From Agrocybe praecox (Eukaryota; Basidiomycota; Agaricomycetes; Agaricales; Agrocybaceae), in contig CAXHKQ010000211.1 of NCBI GenBank assembly GCA_964017145.1, positions 59,870 to 123,869 on the forward strand: DNA of 64,000 nucleotides, given 5' to 3'. Below the pieces are notes generated by a model that saw only the letters and a list, made by a program, of their open reading frames with translations, ran no database searches and had not been told where the DNA came from. Positions 10,360 to 21,232 of the stretch are shown here, in pieces (the first letter of the stretch is position 1; every line of letters starts with the position of its first letter). The translations under genes were made by a program, and so were the position numbers.

Positions 10360-11200
10360 TTATCCAACCCCTGCGGGTTGCTTGAATGCAAACACTGAAT
10401 CATTGTCGTCCAAGAATTTGATCAGATACACCAGGAGTTCTGGTGACCGACCGTCTCGCTCGTGTGTATGTTTTGTACACACTTGCAATATGTGTGCGCG
10501 CGTCTGCAGGTGGTGGCCACATTCACATGCATGGGGTTCTTGAATGTTAAAGCACTCGTAATAAGCGCCAATAGGAGCGTGATTGAGGATGCATCTCATC
10601 ATCCTCGCAACGTATGGTATGTGTGCGTCTTTCACTTCACGGAGCCAGGTACCTTCTTTCAGATACGTCGGCTCGAGTAAATCCCCGGCAAGATTCTTGA
10701 CTGGCAAAAAGTTATGCCCTCGGTAATTGGGGTCTCGGAAAAGAGTCTTCCAGTCCTCCTGTACTGTTTTTGTGACGGCCTTTCGTACACTATCCAAGGA
10801 AGTAGCTGGGCGATCCCCGACCAGTTTGACTTGAGCCCGACTGATGTCGTTGGCTTCTTGGTGTATCCTCCATTTCAGTTTCGACGGAACCTGAATGAAG
10901 TCTACTTTGCACGCAGCATCCTCTTCTAGCCATGGTTGAAGAGCTCGACATATGGCCAAGGAGTGTCCTTGACCACTGTGGAGGGTAGGGTCCAGCGCTC
11001 GTTTGGCCGATGCCATCGAGTTTGTGAATATAACAATTTGCTCACAATCATCCTGTTGGGTGGCAAGGACAATCGCTGAACAGATGGCAAAGAGGTCTGC
11101 ATCGGGAGCAGTCACTCGCCTGGCTGGATGCGATACAGTGTGAATCTGTTCATGTCCCTGGTATAGTAGAGCAGTGGAAACTGCTTGTCGCACCTGTATC
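10360..11200 (-). pseudogene. L3: RNase H (main part) and C-terminal Cys/His module
   Basis: From IQVRQAVSTALLYQ the frame reads through an RNase H fold (VTAPDADLFAICSAI, IVIFTNSMASAKRALD, SGQGHSLAICRALQPWL) into PSKLKWRIHQEAND and HACECGHHLQTRAHILQVC, ending at PAGVG. The acidic residue expected in the FTDS motif reads Asn (FTNS), and DAEL reads DADL. This half is joined to the RT part (stop at 12062) only if the fold-back insert is removed, when DASVLNDIQ meets VRQAVST. The family call rests on motif order and on agreement with L1 and L2. Confidence 0.8.
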
Positions 11201-12054
11201 TGACAGATGTATTCATAACCCCACCTAAGTTGCCAGTTATAAAGAATGCATCCACAGGAGAAACTGCCCAACTGCCCAAAGTCATGCATCAGGGTGACCG
11301 ACAGTGACTAGAGGGCCGTAGTCATGTGAAAGTCATGTGATTTGGTGCACAGCCACTAAAAATCAGAGTTGTAGAGAAAATTTCAAAAGTTATGCTAAAT
11401 ATTTTTTATTACATAATCATTCACAGTTCAGCCACAAAACACAAAATGTCTGTGGAAAGCCGGATACAAATCAAAATAAATAATCAAAATATTTATACAG
11501 AGCCAAATATTTGTCCTAAAATCATCAAAAAATGTGGACCATACCATTTTAGGCTTGAACTATCCAAATATGTAAAGTGTTCTAAAAATAGATCCGAGTT
11601 ATAAATAGATCCGTTCTAAAAATAGATTTGATCTTATTTGGTCATGTCTTAGTCCCATCTATCATGCATAAAAAGGACTTTATCTCAAAATCTCAAAGTC
11701 CAAAGTCCTCTTGCCTTATTGGGTTGTTTGGATGTGATGTCACTCAAAGGCCTTGTTTGTGTTGTACCATGCCTGCCCCTGCCTGCTGATATCATTATTT
11801 ATTATTTGTTTGTATTTGAGGCCATATAAACATATGAGTGGAGCCCAAACATGTAAGTAGAGACAAGCAAAAAGTCATGTGCAAGGACTTTGATGGCATC
11901 AACAGCAGACACATGACTATAGTCACAAATGATCACAATAGGCCAGCCAGAAGGCTTGATGCATCACTTTGGGCAGTTAGGCAACTGCCCCTGTCGACGC
12001 ATCCTTTATAACTGGCAACTATGGACCACTCATATATAAATTTGACAGCACTGG
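11201..12054. mobile_element. fold-back (inverted-repeat) insertion inside LINE RNase H
   Basis: Both flanks carry ctgcttgtc...ctgtat (11181-11200 and 12055-12071, differing by a small indel), consistent with a target duplication of about 17-20 bp. The LINE reading is contiguous without the insert. Inside, arms at about 11229-11291 and 11957-12021 are inverted repeats of roughly 65 bp built around ttataactggcaac and gcagtt/aactgccc words. The interior holds part of repeat A (minus, about 11380-11605) and part of repeat B (plus, about 11615-11960). There is no transposase ORF, so this is non-autonomous. Confidence 0.65.
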
Positions 12055-12061
12055 CTGCTTG

Positions 12062-13531
12062 TCACTGTATGTCGTTCAGCACCGAAGCGTCGACCGCACA
12101 ATACACTGTTGTTTCTTGGTCTTGTGCTTTTCGAAGCACTTGATTAAGACCAACACGAACTGCGTCTGCTGACTCATCATCAGTTGGACACGGTTCAAAT
12201 GTGAATCGGTCGTTGAACAAGTCCAACAACCTATTTCCAGGTCGAGCCTCTGTCACTACTGGCAAGAAAGACTCTGTGAGTTCAGGGAGATGATGGTCTA
12301 TCTCCATAAGGGCCCCTCCTACCTTTGCTTTCTGAGCAGGAGTGAGCCTTGAAATTGCCAATAGGTGAACATCAGCCCGTTTATGATGCTCCTCAGAGAG
12401 GAGCGACCTAAGCGGATGGGTGTCTGATAACGTGGCAGCCCGATAGTCGGATCGGCCGCCTAATTTCTTCAGATGGAGGTGAACGGGAATGAGGCCCGCA
12501 AGGCCCTCAACCCCGCCTGTGGGGGAGGTGCGGAACGCACCTGTAATCCAGAGTGCCGCTTTACGCTGCATTTTGCGCAGGTCTTTGAGAGCTCCCTTAG
12601 ATCGGGAGCCTTCGAAGTACCACAGACAATACCTGTATGTTGCGATTGGCAAGACACATGCATGGTACAATAGTCGTTTCTCCTTAGGATGGAGACCACA
12701 AGTTGAACTTCCAAGCATTTTCATGGCTTTCACCGATGAATGAGACTTGGTAGAATAGAACTGCACATGTTCCTTGAACGTGAGCTTGCGGTTGAAGTAG
12801 AAGCCCAAGTAGCGCCATACGCGCTTAGGGCGAAGAGAGGTGTCGCCCGTATATGGAGTGTATCCAAGGTCGAGGGGTGGCGGGTTGTAGTCGTGTGACC
12901 GGTCAAAGCATGCATATTTGGATTTGTTGTGCTCGAGGATGAGTCCGATGGCGGTGAAGAGTTGAAGGAGGACTGCATAGGCAGCCACGAGGGTTACCGT
13001 GTTCTCCTGGAGTGTTTTGGCCTGGGCAATACATGTGCCGTCGTCCACATAAGATAGAAGCGATGTCTTGCGAGATATCTCTTCCATATGGTATAGTTTC
13101 ATCACCGGGGCGATGTATAGTGCTGAGAGGACAGGGGACAGGGCTCTGCCCTGTCCTACACCGACGTCCGCCTGTTGGGGGTCAGATGTGAATGAATTCC
13201 ACCTATATGAGGTGTATCGGTCGACAAGGTAGGATGAGAAGAACTGCGCCACAAGTGGCAAGAACCCCTGCTTCCTGAGTATGGCTTTGAGCATGTCGTG
13301 GTTGAGAGATGGGAACAACTGGGCGATGTCGAAAGCGACAACACTGGTCTTGAGTCCCTTAGTCCACCCGGTGCAAATCAGATGGGTAAGGTACAGCCCT
13401 GCGTCCTTGGTGGAGCGTTGTCGCACTCCTCCGACTTGATTAGGATGAACAAGATCAAACTTAATCATGTCGTATTGAAGGCAATTCGAGATCATCTTCT
13501 CAATGAGTTTCCCCGTGGTGTTCAACAGCAC
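12062..13531 (-). pseudogene. L3: reverse transcriptase
   Basis: 489 codons with non-LTR reverse transcriptase motifs: NTTGKLIEKMISN, VGGVRQRSTKDAGLYLTHL, VVAFDIAQLFPSLNH, GVGQGRALSPVLSALYIAP, the catalytic YVDDG, and KRVWRYLGFYFNRKLTFKEH with the thumb-side HACVLPIATYRY. It runs on into the first RNase H strand (VYCAVDASVLNDIQ) and then stops because of the fold-back insert. The domain itself has no internal stop. The upstream frame is lost near 13560-13605, where L6 retains about 20 more bases, so the RT is separated from the endonuclease. Confidence 0.88.
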
Positions 13532-13604
13532 AATGGGCCAGAATGCTTTAGGGTCTGAATATGTAGGTTTGCCCGGCTTCGGTATGATTACCGAAGTCGA
13601 CTCC

Positions 13605-14315
13605 TTAAAGTGCCTTGGCCAATGCCCAACATGAATGCAGGCCTAGCCAAGACACATGGTCTGGGCCGGGGGAAGAAAGACTTGAACATGACACAAGCGC
13701 CTTGTTTAATTCTAACTTGGAGAAAGGGGGCCAGTCCCTCTCCTGAAGTGTAGGGAGGGGGTCTAGCACTGTAAGATCTACAGCTCGGCCAGAGGCCAAG
13801 TTGTAGGTGTTATGGAGGGCGTCCCATAGGGAGTCCATTCCGTGGCAGGGCTGTCCTTGATATTGGATAGCTTCGCAGGTTGGTAACTTGCGCTGTTTGA
13901 CCCACTCCATTAGGTCCCACGGGCGTCTGTTTGTATATGCGATTTCTGAGATGCGACTCTCAAAGAACTCGCGCTTGACATCTTTGACAATTTTACAAAA
14001 TGCTTTCCACTTCTCGTCGGTTTTATCCATCCGATAAGCTGCAAGCGAATTTGTGCACTCATCATTCCACCATGGCCTGGAGTGCTTTGTAATTCGGGTC
14101 TCTTTTACATGGGAATCCCACGCAGCAGTGAAGACATCGGTGAGAGCTTGCACCACTCGTTCAACATTGTCCCTGGTTTCAAGACGTCCTGCCTCTATGG
14201 CAGCGACCTTCCCCAGTAGTTCGAGCTTCCATGCTTTGTAAGCGTCAAAGCCCTTAGCGGTTGTGAAGCGGACCACATCCTCGACGTCATCCCCTAGTTT
14301 GACATAAGCTATCAA
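13605..14315 (-). pseudogene. L3: linker between endonuclease and reverse transcriptase
   Basis: The region includes ETRITKHSRPWWNDECTNSL, a motif common between endonuclease and RT in fungal LINEs, and RRPWDLMEWVKQRKLPTCEA. It ends in an abnormal tail (SWLGLHSCWALAKAL) where L6 reads into the RT, showing a small deletion. No catalytic function is expected of this part. Confidence 0.75.
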
Positions 14316-14351
14316 CGGAATGTGATCCGTTTGCCCCTGATGTTCTGGTGC

Positions 14352-14930
14352 TCACATCACGTGACTTCTCACTGACTCAGCAATCCTGCGGAATACCAGA
14401 TCTATGACCAATGGCCGAAGGTCTGGATTGTTGGATATAAATGTAGGCCCCAGATTGGACGGTTCTGTCCATTTTAGGTCGAGTTTGGCTGCTATGTCCA
14501 GCAGTGCGATAGCATCCCACTGATGATACATGACATTGGGGTCCCATATCCTCGAGTGAGTGTTGAAGTCACCTCCCATGTAGTGGAAGTGGGGTAGTTC
14601 GTTGACTCGGTCTTGTAGATACCGAATCGCTGTACTGGCATCGTCTGAATATACATTCATGAAGTTATAAGTCTCATTGCCTTGGAACAACGAGAGAACG
14701 AAGATGTCGTGATGATCTATAAGATCTCGCCTCATCAAAGGTCGGAGCCTCTCAAGCCACTTTGACATGTATGCCATGACTCGAGGAGGAATCTCCTCAT
14801 TTTCCGGGGGGCGTACCATATACAGCCATGCAGGGTGCATAGGCACACCAATGATGTTATCACCTTCCTTATTAGTTGAAGAAGGCGCTTGTCTTATTAT
14901 CCGCCACGGCGGTCCTTGCACAAAGATAAC
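14352..14930 (-). pseudogene. L3: AP-type endonuclease, 5'-truncated
   Basis: Endonuclease/exonuclease/phosphatase fold: VIFVQGPPWRIIRQ near the start (Q in place of the usual metal-binding E is not excluded), the diagnostic HYMGGDFNTHSRIWDP, and LVIDLVFRR at the end. The N-terminal strand is missing because the A-tail of L5 begins at 14931. A frameshift separates it from the linker. The open frame continues across the L5 tail as lysines, which is accidental. Confidence 0.8.
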
Positions 14931-14961
<31 letters not shown>

Positions 14962-15500
14962 TCAAAGGACCAAAGTCCCACTTGTATTCCGGTGTGCGGT
15001 TGCAGTCCGGTCCCTACATTTACATACATAAGCATGCTAAGCAAGATTTAATACTACGCTACATCTGCGAGGCCCGCCAAGATTGCAGACCGCCTTTAGG
15101 CGGTCAGGATGTTGCTGGTTTGACGATGTGTATGCCATCGCAAACATTTAGGCATTTGTGGCCGGGCATCAAGCCCAACCCACAGTCCACACCCCACCCA
15201 GTCCACAGTCCCCACCCTACCCAGCCCACAGTCCCCTTATGTTCCAGGTCACATCGCCACTTCCGCTTAGCTCAGGTGCCCCCAAGGGGTCAAGCCAAAG
15301 CCCACAAACCCAGGTACCCATTAAAGGGCCCCAAATGCCCCTGCAGGGTCAGGACGAATCCCACAAGTCCGAGTACTAAGGTGCGCACCATTGTAATGGC
15401 AGAGAGTCCGAAGTCCGAGTGGAACATGTTCCGCAGTCCAAGTAGAACATGTCCCGCGAGCTGAGCCTTAGCCCAGCCTGCTTATCCAACCCCTGCGGGT
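14931..15500 (-). mobile_element. non-LTR retrotransposon copy L5, 3' end only
   Basis: A T/A run at 14931-14961, then the family 3' UTR on the minus strand (hairpins GACCGCC/GGCGGTC and the TTCG-type hairpin with one loop change), ending within the last ORF codons (PAGVG). The left flank is L3 endonuclease and the right flank is copia D, and I see no matching target duplication. Either the duplication has been lost, or recombination joined unrelated flanks here. Confidence 0.8.
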
Positions 15501-18500
15501 AGCTGTGACTTATATTGGAGAGTGCCAATGGCACTGAGATAAGGAATGGTTCGCATGAATTCAATGTCTTCTGGTGTGGAAGCACCCATCTCCTTGGTTA
15601 GGATGGTGTTGGAAGTCATGGGAGTGAGGACAGGATGGCAGTCAGACATACCATAACACTCTAGCATGTCCAGAATGAACTGGCACTGGTGGAGAGTAAT
15701 GGAGCGTTTTGAGCGATCTCTGCTGATGCCAATACCAAGGAGGAACTCTGTAGCACCCAGGTCTCTGCATTTGAAGTGCGATGCAAGCTCCTTCACAGCA
15801 GCATTAACAGCAGTGGTGGATTTCGATGCAAAGGTAATGTCATCAATGTAGATGGGGACAAAAATGCGAACATCACCATTGGAGTAAATGTAGACTGATC
15901 TGTCTGCTTCAATTCACTTGTAGCCCATTTCAGAGAGCACACTGTGTAGCTTGATGTTCCACTGTCTTGCTAACTGCTTGAGACCATAGAGTGATTTTCA
16001 GAGTCTGAACACCTTGTGTGGTCCACCTTCATGGAATCCCTCTGGCTGTTGCATGTAGATGAATTCATCGAGATCACCATTGGTGAAAGCAGCAGAGATG
16101 TCCACAGAGTGAAGTTCAAGGTCATTGACAGCAGATAGAGCCAGAATCATGCGAAGTGTTGCAGGACAAAATGTAGGAGCAAAGACCTCAGTGTAATCGA
16201 CTTCAGGGCGTTGGCTGTAGCCCTTGGCAACAATGCGAGCCTTGTAGCACTCAACAGCACCAGAAGCGGTTCGCTTTACCTTGAAAACCCATCCACAATT
16301 AATTGCCTTTGCACCAGGTGGTAAATCAACCAACTCCCAAGTGTCATTTCCAGCAAGAGTGAAGTACTCTGCTTTTGCAGCCTCTGACCACTTGTCTGCA
16401 TCTGCACTTTTCATTGCCTCTTTGTAATTTCGAGGGTCTGAAGTCGATGCAGCACCAGCAAATTGGACATGATCAAGGCCATCCATATCATCCTGAGCAG
16501 TCTGAACAACCCACCACTCTCCTGGTGGCTTTGTTTGCCTGTTAAAGTGTCTAGGCTCAGGCTGAGGCTCAGGAGGTTGGGTAGATCAACCAGTTTGCTT
16601 TTTGGGAGCAGGTGGTGGTGCAGGAGGCAATGGAGACGAAGCAGGTGGTAGAGGTGTGTGTGGAGGACTGTCAGGAAGTGGTGTTGTTTCTGGTTCAGTC
16701 TTTGGTGTGTTAGGTGCAGGTGCAGGAGTGTCTGCATCAGAGGGCAAGTTTGCGACATTTGGAGCATTTGGAGCATTTGGAGTGTCAGCAGGTGCAGCAG
16801 GAGGTGCTGGAGGTGGTTGGGGCGCATTTGGAGCATTTGGAGCATGATTTGGAAGATTTGAATCATCATTATCATCTCCCCCCAAATCTGGCAAGTCAAC
16901 AAGCTCAGGAGCTGAAGAAGGTGAACCAGCAGGCCAGAGGTTGATTGAGCCAGACTGCTTGAGTCCAGGAAAGCTCCTTTCGTCAAAAACAGCCCTTTCA
17001 GAGATGATGCTCTTCTTGGTGAATGGGTTGTAGAACAGCCAGCCCTTGTAGCCAGAAGGATAACCAACCTCCATATGAGGCTGGAGTGACTTCCTTTTGT
17101 CCTGCTAGATGAAGACATATGCAGCACACCCAAAAATGCGTAAATTGCTGACATTGGGCTTCTTCTTGTACCACTCAGTGTAGGGAGTTGTACCAGGCAG
17201 TGGGGCAGTGGGAAGACGATTTCAGACATGGACATAAGCAGCAACAGCCAGTTTCCAAAATGAAGCAGGGAGACGAGGTTGAACAAGCATAGCAGTGGCA
17301 TGATCGGAGATGGTCCTGTTGGCTCTCTCTGCAACTCCATTCTGCTGAGGTCGATTCCTGGTGCTGTGGCGTCTCACAATGCCACAATCATCAATGAACT
17401 TGATAAAAGCGGTGGACATGTATTCACCAGCCTTGTCATCCTGCAGTGCCTTGATTTTCGCATTCAGCTGGTTATCTGCATAAGCTTTGAATGTCTTGAA
17501 AGCATCAAAAGCTTCACTTTTTCGCTTCAGGAACATGATGGCCTTGAGCTTGATACAGTCATCAATGAAGGTGATCCAGTAGCAAAATCCTTCAGGAGAT
17601 TGGACTGGGAGTGGCCCATGAAGATCAGGGTGAATGAGTTTAAGAGGAGCAGTGGAAATGCAAGATGAGCTGGGGAATGGAGAGGAGACCATCTTGCCAG
17701 CTAAGCATGGTTCACAGATGGGGTCTGGCTTGTCAGTGGAGTTGATGATCAGACCAATAACCAAGTCATCCTTGAGTAGCTTGTGGACATTGTCAATGCT
17801 GTGGTGGCAAAAGCGCTGGTGCCAGAGGCTGACATCCATAGGAAGAGTGGAGGAAGCAGCATTAGCATGCTCAAATGGCTCAGTGACTGCATCGAGGATC
17901 CTAGTGTTCTGAGAGGTGACAGTAGCTTGAAAAAGTGTAGCTCTCTTGAATTTGAAGTGCATGGTGTCTGCATCAACCTCCATCCTGATCCCTTTTCGCT
18001 TTGTGAGGTATAAACAAGCCAATGGATTATTGCGAAGCTGGGGGACATGCAAAACACAAGTTAACTCTACAGAACAAGACTCTAATCCATTTACAACTGG
18101 GTGAATCACCACAGTGCCAACACCTGCTGAATACACAATAGTGTGATCAGCTAACCTGATTAAAACACAAAGGGGGGAGTAGTTCCTTAGCCATTGATGA
18201 TATAGTGTCATATGACTAGTGGCCCCTGTGTCTGCAAGCCAATCAAAGTCAGTGTTGTTGGAATCAGAGTCTGTTCTGAGAGCACTTGCATTGCCAGTAT
18301 ATTCAGTGTCTTGCTCCTGTGCCTTGTTCGCTTTCTTGCCCTTTCTGGTGGTCTTGACATTCTTCTGTGCTTCCCTTTGAGCTCACAAAAAGCGACTGCA
18401 AGAGGCTTGCAAGTGGTTGTTAATGTCACAAAAAGCGCACTTGATAGGAGCTGAAGCAGGAGGTGTTTGTGACGATGCAGCCAGTGCAGAGGCGACGTTT

Positions 18501-19117
18501 GGAGCCTCAGAAGCGCGATGGCGACATTGTGATTCCTCTGTGACAAAGGCCTGATGGATGATGGTCTTGTCCAGCTTGTCCTGCAGCAAAAGTGACAATG
18601 CAAAGGTGCTGAATTCGTCTGGAAGCGCCCTAATGAGTGCCATGGATGCTAGCTCATCATCAAGGGTGGCAAGGTCAAAGGTGGCTGGCCTGAGGTCCTT
18701 GATGTGTTGGATTGCAGTGTCAACTCTGTTCATGAGTGTTTGCAGAGTTTCATCCTCCTTCTTGCTGATAGAGAAAAGATCATCATAGGCATTAAAGCGA
18801 GCACCAGGTCACTTTTGGAGGTGTACATCCTTGAGCTTGTTCCACATGGCAACAGGGTCATCACAGATAGGAGTGAGATGAATCTTCTGGTTATCTTTCA
18901 CCAAAAGGTAGATGTAGCCAGCTGCCTTGTCTGATTTTGTTGTCCAAGCATCATGTGCAGCTTGCTGAACATCAGTGAGTGGTGAGGGGAGTGTAGGCTC
19001 CTTAGAATCGCCAGAAACGATCCTCCAAACACCATTAGCATGAAGCCAGGCTTGCATTTTACCAGCCCAAGTTGGATAATTGCTTGAACCCAGTTTGGTG
19101 CACTTCAGTGGTCCCAT
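15501..19117 (-). pseudogene. Ty1/copia element D, gag to reverse transcriptase, many lesions
   Basis: Minus-strand order: gag start (KLGSSNYPTWAGKMQAWL, about 19070), UBN2-like gag body, CCHC knuckle (CAFCDINNHLQASC, about 18430), protease DTGATSHMT (18210), pre-integrase and integrase (18000-17230), a low-complexity NAPNAPNAP linker (about 16750-16850), then RT (SADADKWSEAAKAEYFTLAG, LHSVDISAAFTN, YIDDI-type motif near 15845). At least five in-frame stops or frameshifts interrupt it (for example 18810, 17220, 17106, 16585, 15998). It ends within RT at SAIGTLQY where L5 begins. RNase H and LTRs are absent. Confidence 0.85.
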
Positions 19118-19680
19118 AAAATGTACCTCTTAGGTTGCAAAATGTTGCATCTTTTTGCAACCTAAGAGGGGGTGAAACAGAAGAAAGATAGAAGAGAAAA
19201 GACTGTAGGTTCATTCCTCTCGGCATTCTGATGACATTGTGACATGGATCTTTCTTGTCACTAGGGAAATTTCCTTGAATGGGGGCTGGTTCCAGGGGTC
19301 CTCTGGGACAGATCTGGGATACAATCCTGGCTATTTTTAGGGTACTTTTCCTGCATATTGGGGGTACCATTTTGGTTGTATTGTAGGTGTTTGGGTTGTG
19401 TTTGGGGTTATCTTTTAAGTGATATTAGGCATGTATATAAGCTATACTATGGTGTGTTCTGGCATACAATCCTGGCTATTTTTAGGGTACTTTCCTGCAT
19501 ATTGGGGCCACCATTTTGGTTGTATTGTGGGTGTTTGAAATGTGTTTGTGGTCATATTTTGAGTGATAGTAGGCATGTATATAAGCTATGCTATGGTGTC
19601 TTTGATAGACCTGTATCCTGTATATTGAGGGCTGTTCAGGGCATTTTGTGTTACTACAAAAGAGTATTGTGCTAGTTCAA
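19101..19680 (+). repeat. dispersed repeat with a perfect 17-bp hairpin and a 145-bp duplication
   Basis: The start matches 32712-32786 (cacttcagtgg ... agagggggt). Positions 126-142 and 153-169 of the 19.1-kb block (19126-19142, 19153-19169) form a perfect 17-bp stem with a 10-nt loop. Further on, a unit of about 145 bp occurs twice (from about 19316 and about 19461, both with atacaatcctggctattttt). No coding capacity seen. It abuts the truncated gag of copia D. Confidence 0.7.
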
Positions 19681-19764
19681 AAATGCTATATGGATGTTGA
19701 ATGGGTTGGGGCAAGCAGAGATGCAAGAGGTCTTCTATGGATAAGAAAGATAACTTAGGCAAGG

Positions 19765-20165
19765 GATTGACTTAGATTGTAGGATGAACTGGTCAACTTG
19801 GGTAAGGAGGTTGGTCAATCAGCTTTGCATGGAGTATGAGGTTGGCTGCTGAACTTGGGTAAGGGGGTTGACTTGGGTGGTAGAGTAGGGTGATTGACTT
19901 GGATAAGAGGGTTGGTCAACCAACTTTGACTGAATATAAGGTTGGCTGCTAGACTTGAGTAAGGTGTTGACTTGAGCAATATGGTTTGCTGATTGACTTG
20001 AATGAGGGGGTTGTCAACTGACTTTAACTTGGGTTGGCTGGTGGGGTCAGTCAACCAACTTTGACTTAGATAAGAGGGTTGACTTGAGTGGTAGAATGAC
20101 TGATCAGCTTGAGCCAAAGGGTCGGTCAACCAACTTTGACTTGGGTATGAGGGTTGACTTTTTGA
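19765..20165 (+). repeat. degenerate minisatellite, GGTTGACTTGGGTAAG-type units
   Basis: Irregular units of about 30-60 bp built from ggttggtcaaccaactttgacttg and gggtaagggggttgac words, at least eight imperfect copies. No gene seen. Confidence 0.7.
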
Positions 20166-20339
20166 TAGCAGACCTATATTTCTAATATACAGATACTGGC
20201 ATTTGCCATGTTGGTGATCCACCTGTGCAAGGGGGCCCAGGTAAACTATTAACCCTGTGAGTAAATAGAAAGATCAACATAGTCAGGCACCTTTGACTGC
20301 AGGGGACATATGTACATAGTCAATAAACTAATTATTGTA

Positions 20340-20665
20340 CAAATCCTATCTTTTCTTTTCTTTTCTTCTTTTTATCTTTTTATCTTTCTATCTTTTCTTT
20401 CCTTCTTTCTTTCTTTCCTTTCTTCTTTTTATCTTTTTATCTTTCTATCTTTTCTTTCTTTCTTTCTTTCTTTCTTTTCTTCTTTCTATCTTTCTATCTT
20501 TTCTTTCTTTCTTTCTTTCTTTTCTTTTTATCTTTCTATCTTTTTATTTTTTCTTTCTTTCTTTCTTTCTTTTCTTCTTTCTTTCTTTTCTTCTTTTTAT
20601 CTTTTTATCTTTTTATCTTTCTATCTTTTCTTTCTTTCTTTCTGTCTATCTTTCTTTCTGTTTAT
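20340..20665 (+). repeat. pyrimidine-rich (CTTT)n microsatellite tract
   Basis: About 325 bp consisting almost only of C and T in CTTT, TTTTAT and TCTTTCTA units. The hydrophobic Phe/Leu/Ser ORFs over it are artefacts of the composition. Confidence 0.9.
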
Positions 20666-20817
20666 TTTTGTTTTTAATTTTACTTATGTTTGGGTTAAAA
20701 TATCTGTGATTATATGTCAGCACTCCCTGAGTGTCAGATGATATGTCTACTGTTGATAACATCAAACTCAAACACATGTTTGTTTTTGCTGGTTCTATTT
20801 TAGATATATCTATTGTT

Positions 20818-21232
20818 GGTTTGAATCTATTTTTAGAACACTTTATATATTTGGATAGACCATACCCAAAATAGTATAGCACACATTTTTCCATGATTTT
20901 AGATTTTTTTTTGGGCTTGCTATGAATATTTCAATCTTTTATTTTGATTTATACACAAGGTTTAAAAAGTATTTTGCATTTTGCAGCTGATCCATTGATG
21001 GTTATGTAATAAAAAATATTTACGTTGATGCCTGATTTTTTCTCTACACAACCATATAATTTTTGTATTTGTGGCTGTGCTATCTTATCTTATCTGAAAT
21101 GTGGCAGTGCAAAGCTATCTTATCGGACATGTGGCTATGTAATCTATATCTTATCTTATGTGGCTGTGTAATCTTATTATATCATATCTTATTCTATCTG
21201 TGGCTGTGACAACCTATCTTATCATATCTTAT
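20818..21232 (+). repeat. dispersed repeat A, copy 2
   Basis: Matches 34078-34530 in the same orientation and about 11380-11605 in reverse: ctatttttagaacacttt, gggcttgctatgaatatttc, then a (TCTTA)-rich end with GTGGCTGTG words. AT-rich, no gene. It abuts LINE copy L6. Confidence 0.75.

Larger units (their letters stand above)
9953..14930 (-). mobile_element. non-LTR retrotransposon copy L3, near full length but broken
   Basis: This is the longest LINE copy. Reading on the minus strand it has an endonuclease part, a linker, reverse transcriptase, RNase H and the C-terminal Cys/His module, then 3' UTR. The 3' end is truncated: the UTR begins at the cgtctgcgag word and lacks the TTCG hairpin and tail. 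The 5' end is cut inside the endonuclease by the tail of L5. The RNase H domain is split by a fold-back insert (11201-12054). Frameshifts separate the endonuclease, linker and RT parts. Confidence 0.85.

Noticed and set aside
14352..15044. One continuous endonuclease ORF reaching across the A/T run at 14931-14961
   Set aside because: The lysine/phenylalanine stretch is the L5 tail; the codons before it belong to the L5 3' UTR.
16586..16850. Proline/alanine- and glycine-rich ORFs (NAPNAP repeats) as a separate gene
   Set aside because: They lie in the linker between integrase and RT of copia D and follow its minus-strand frame; the plus-strand Gly-rich ORF is a shadow.
20310..20741. Long Phe/Leu/Ser ORFs that look like membrane proteins
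   Set aside because: They are translations of a CTTT microsatellite in two frames; composition explains them entirely.
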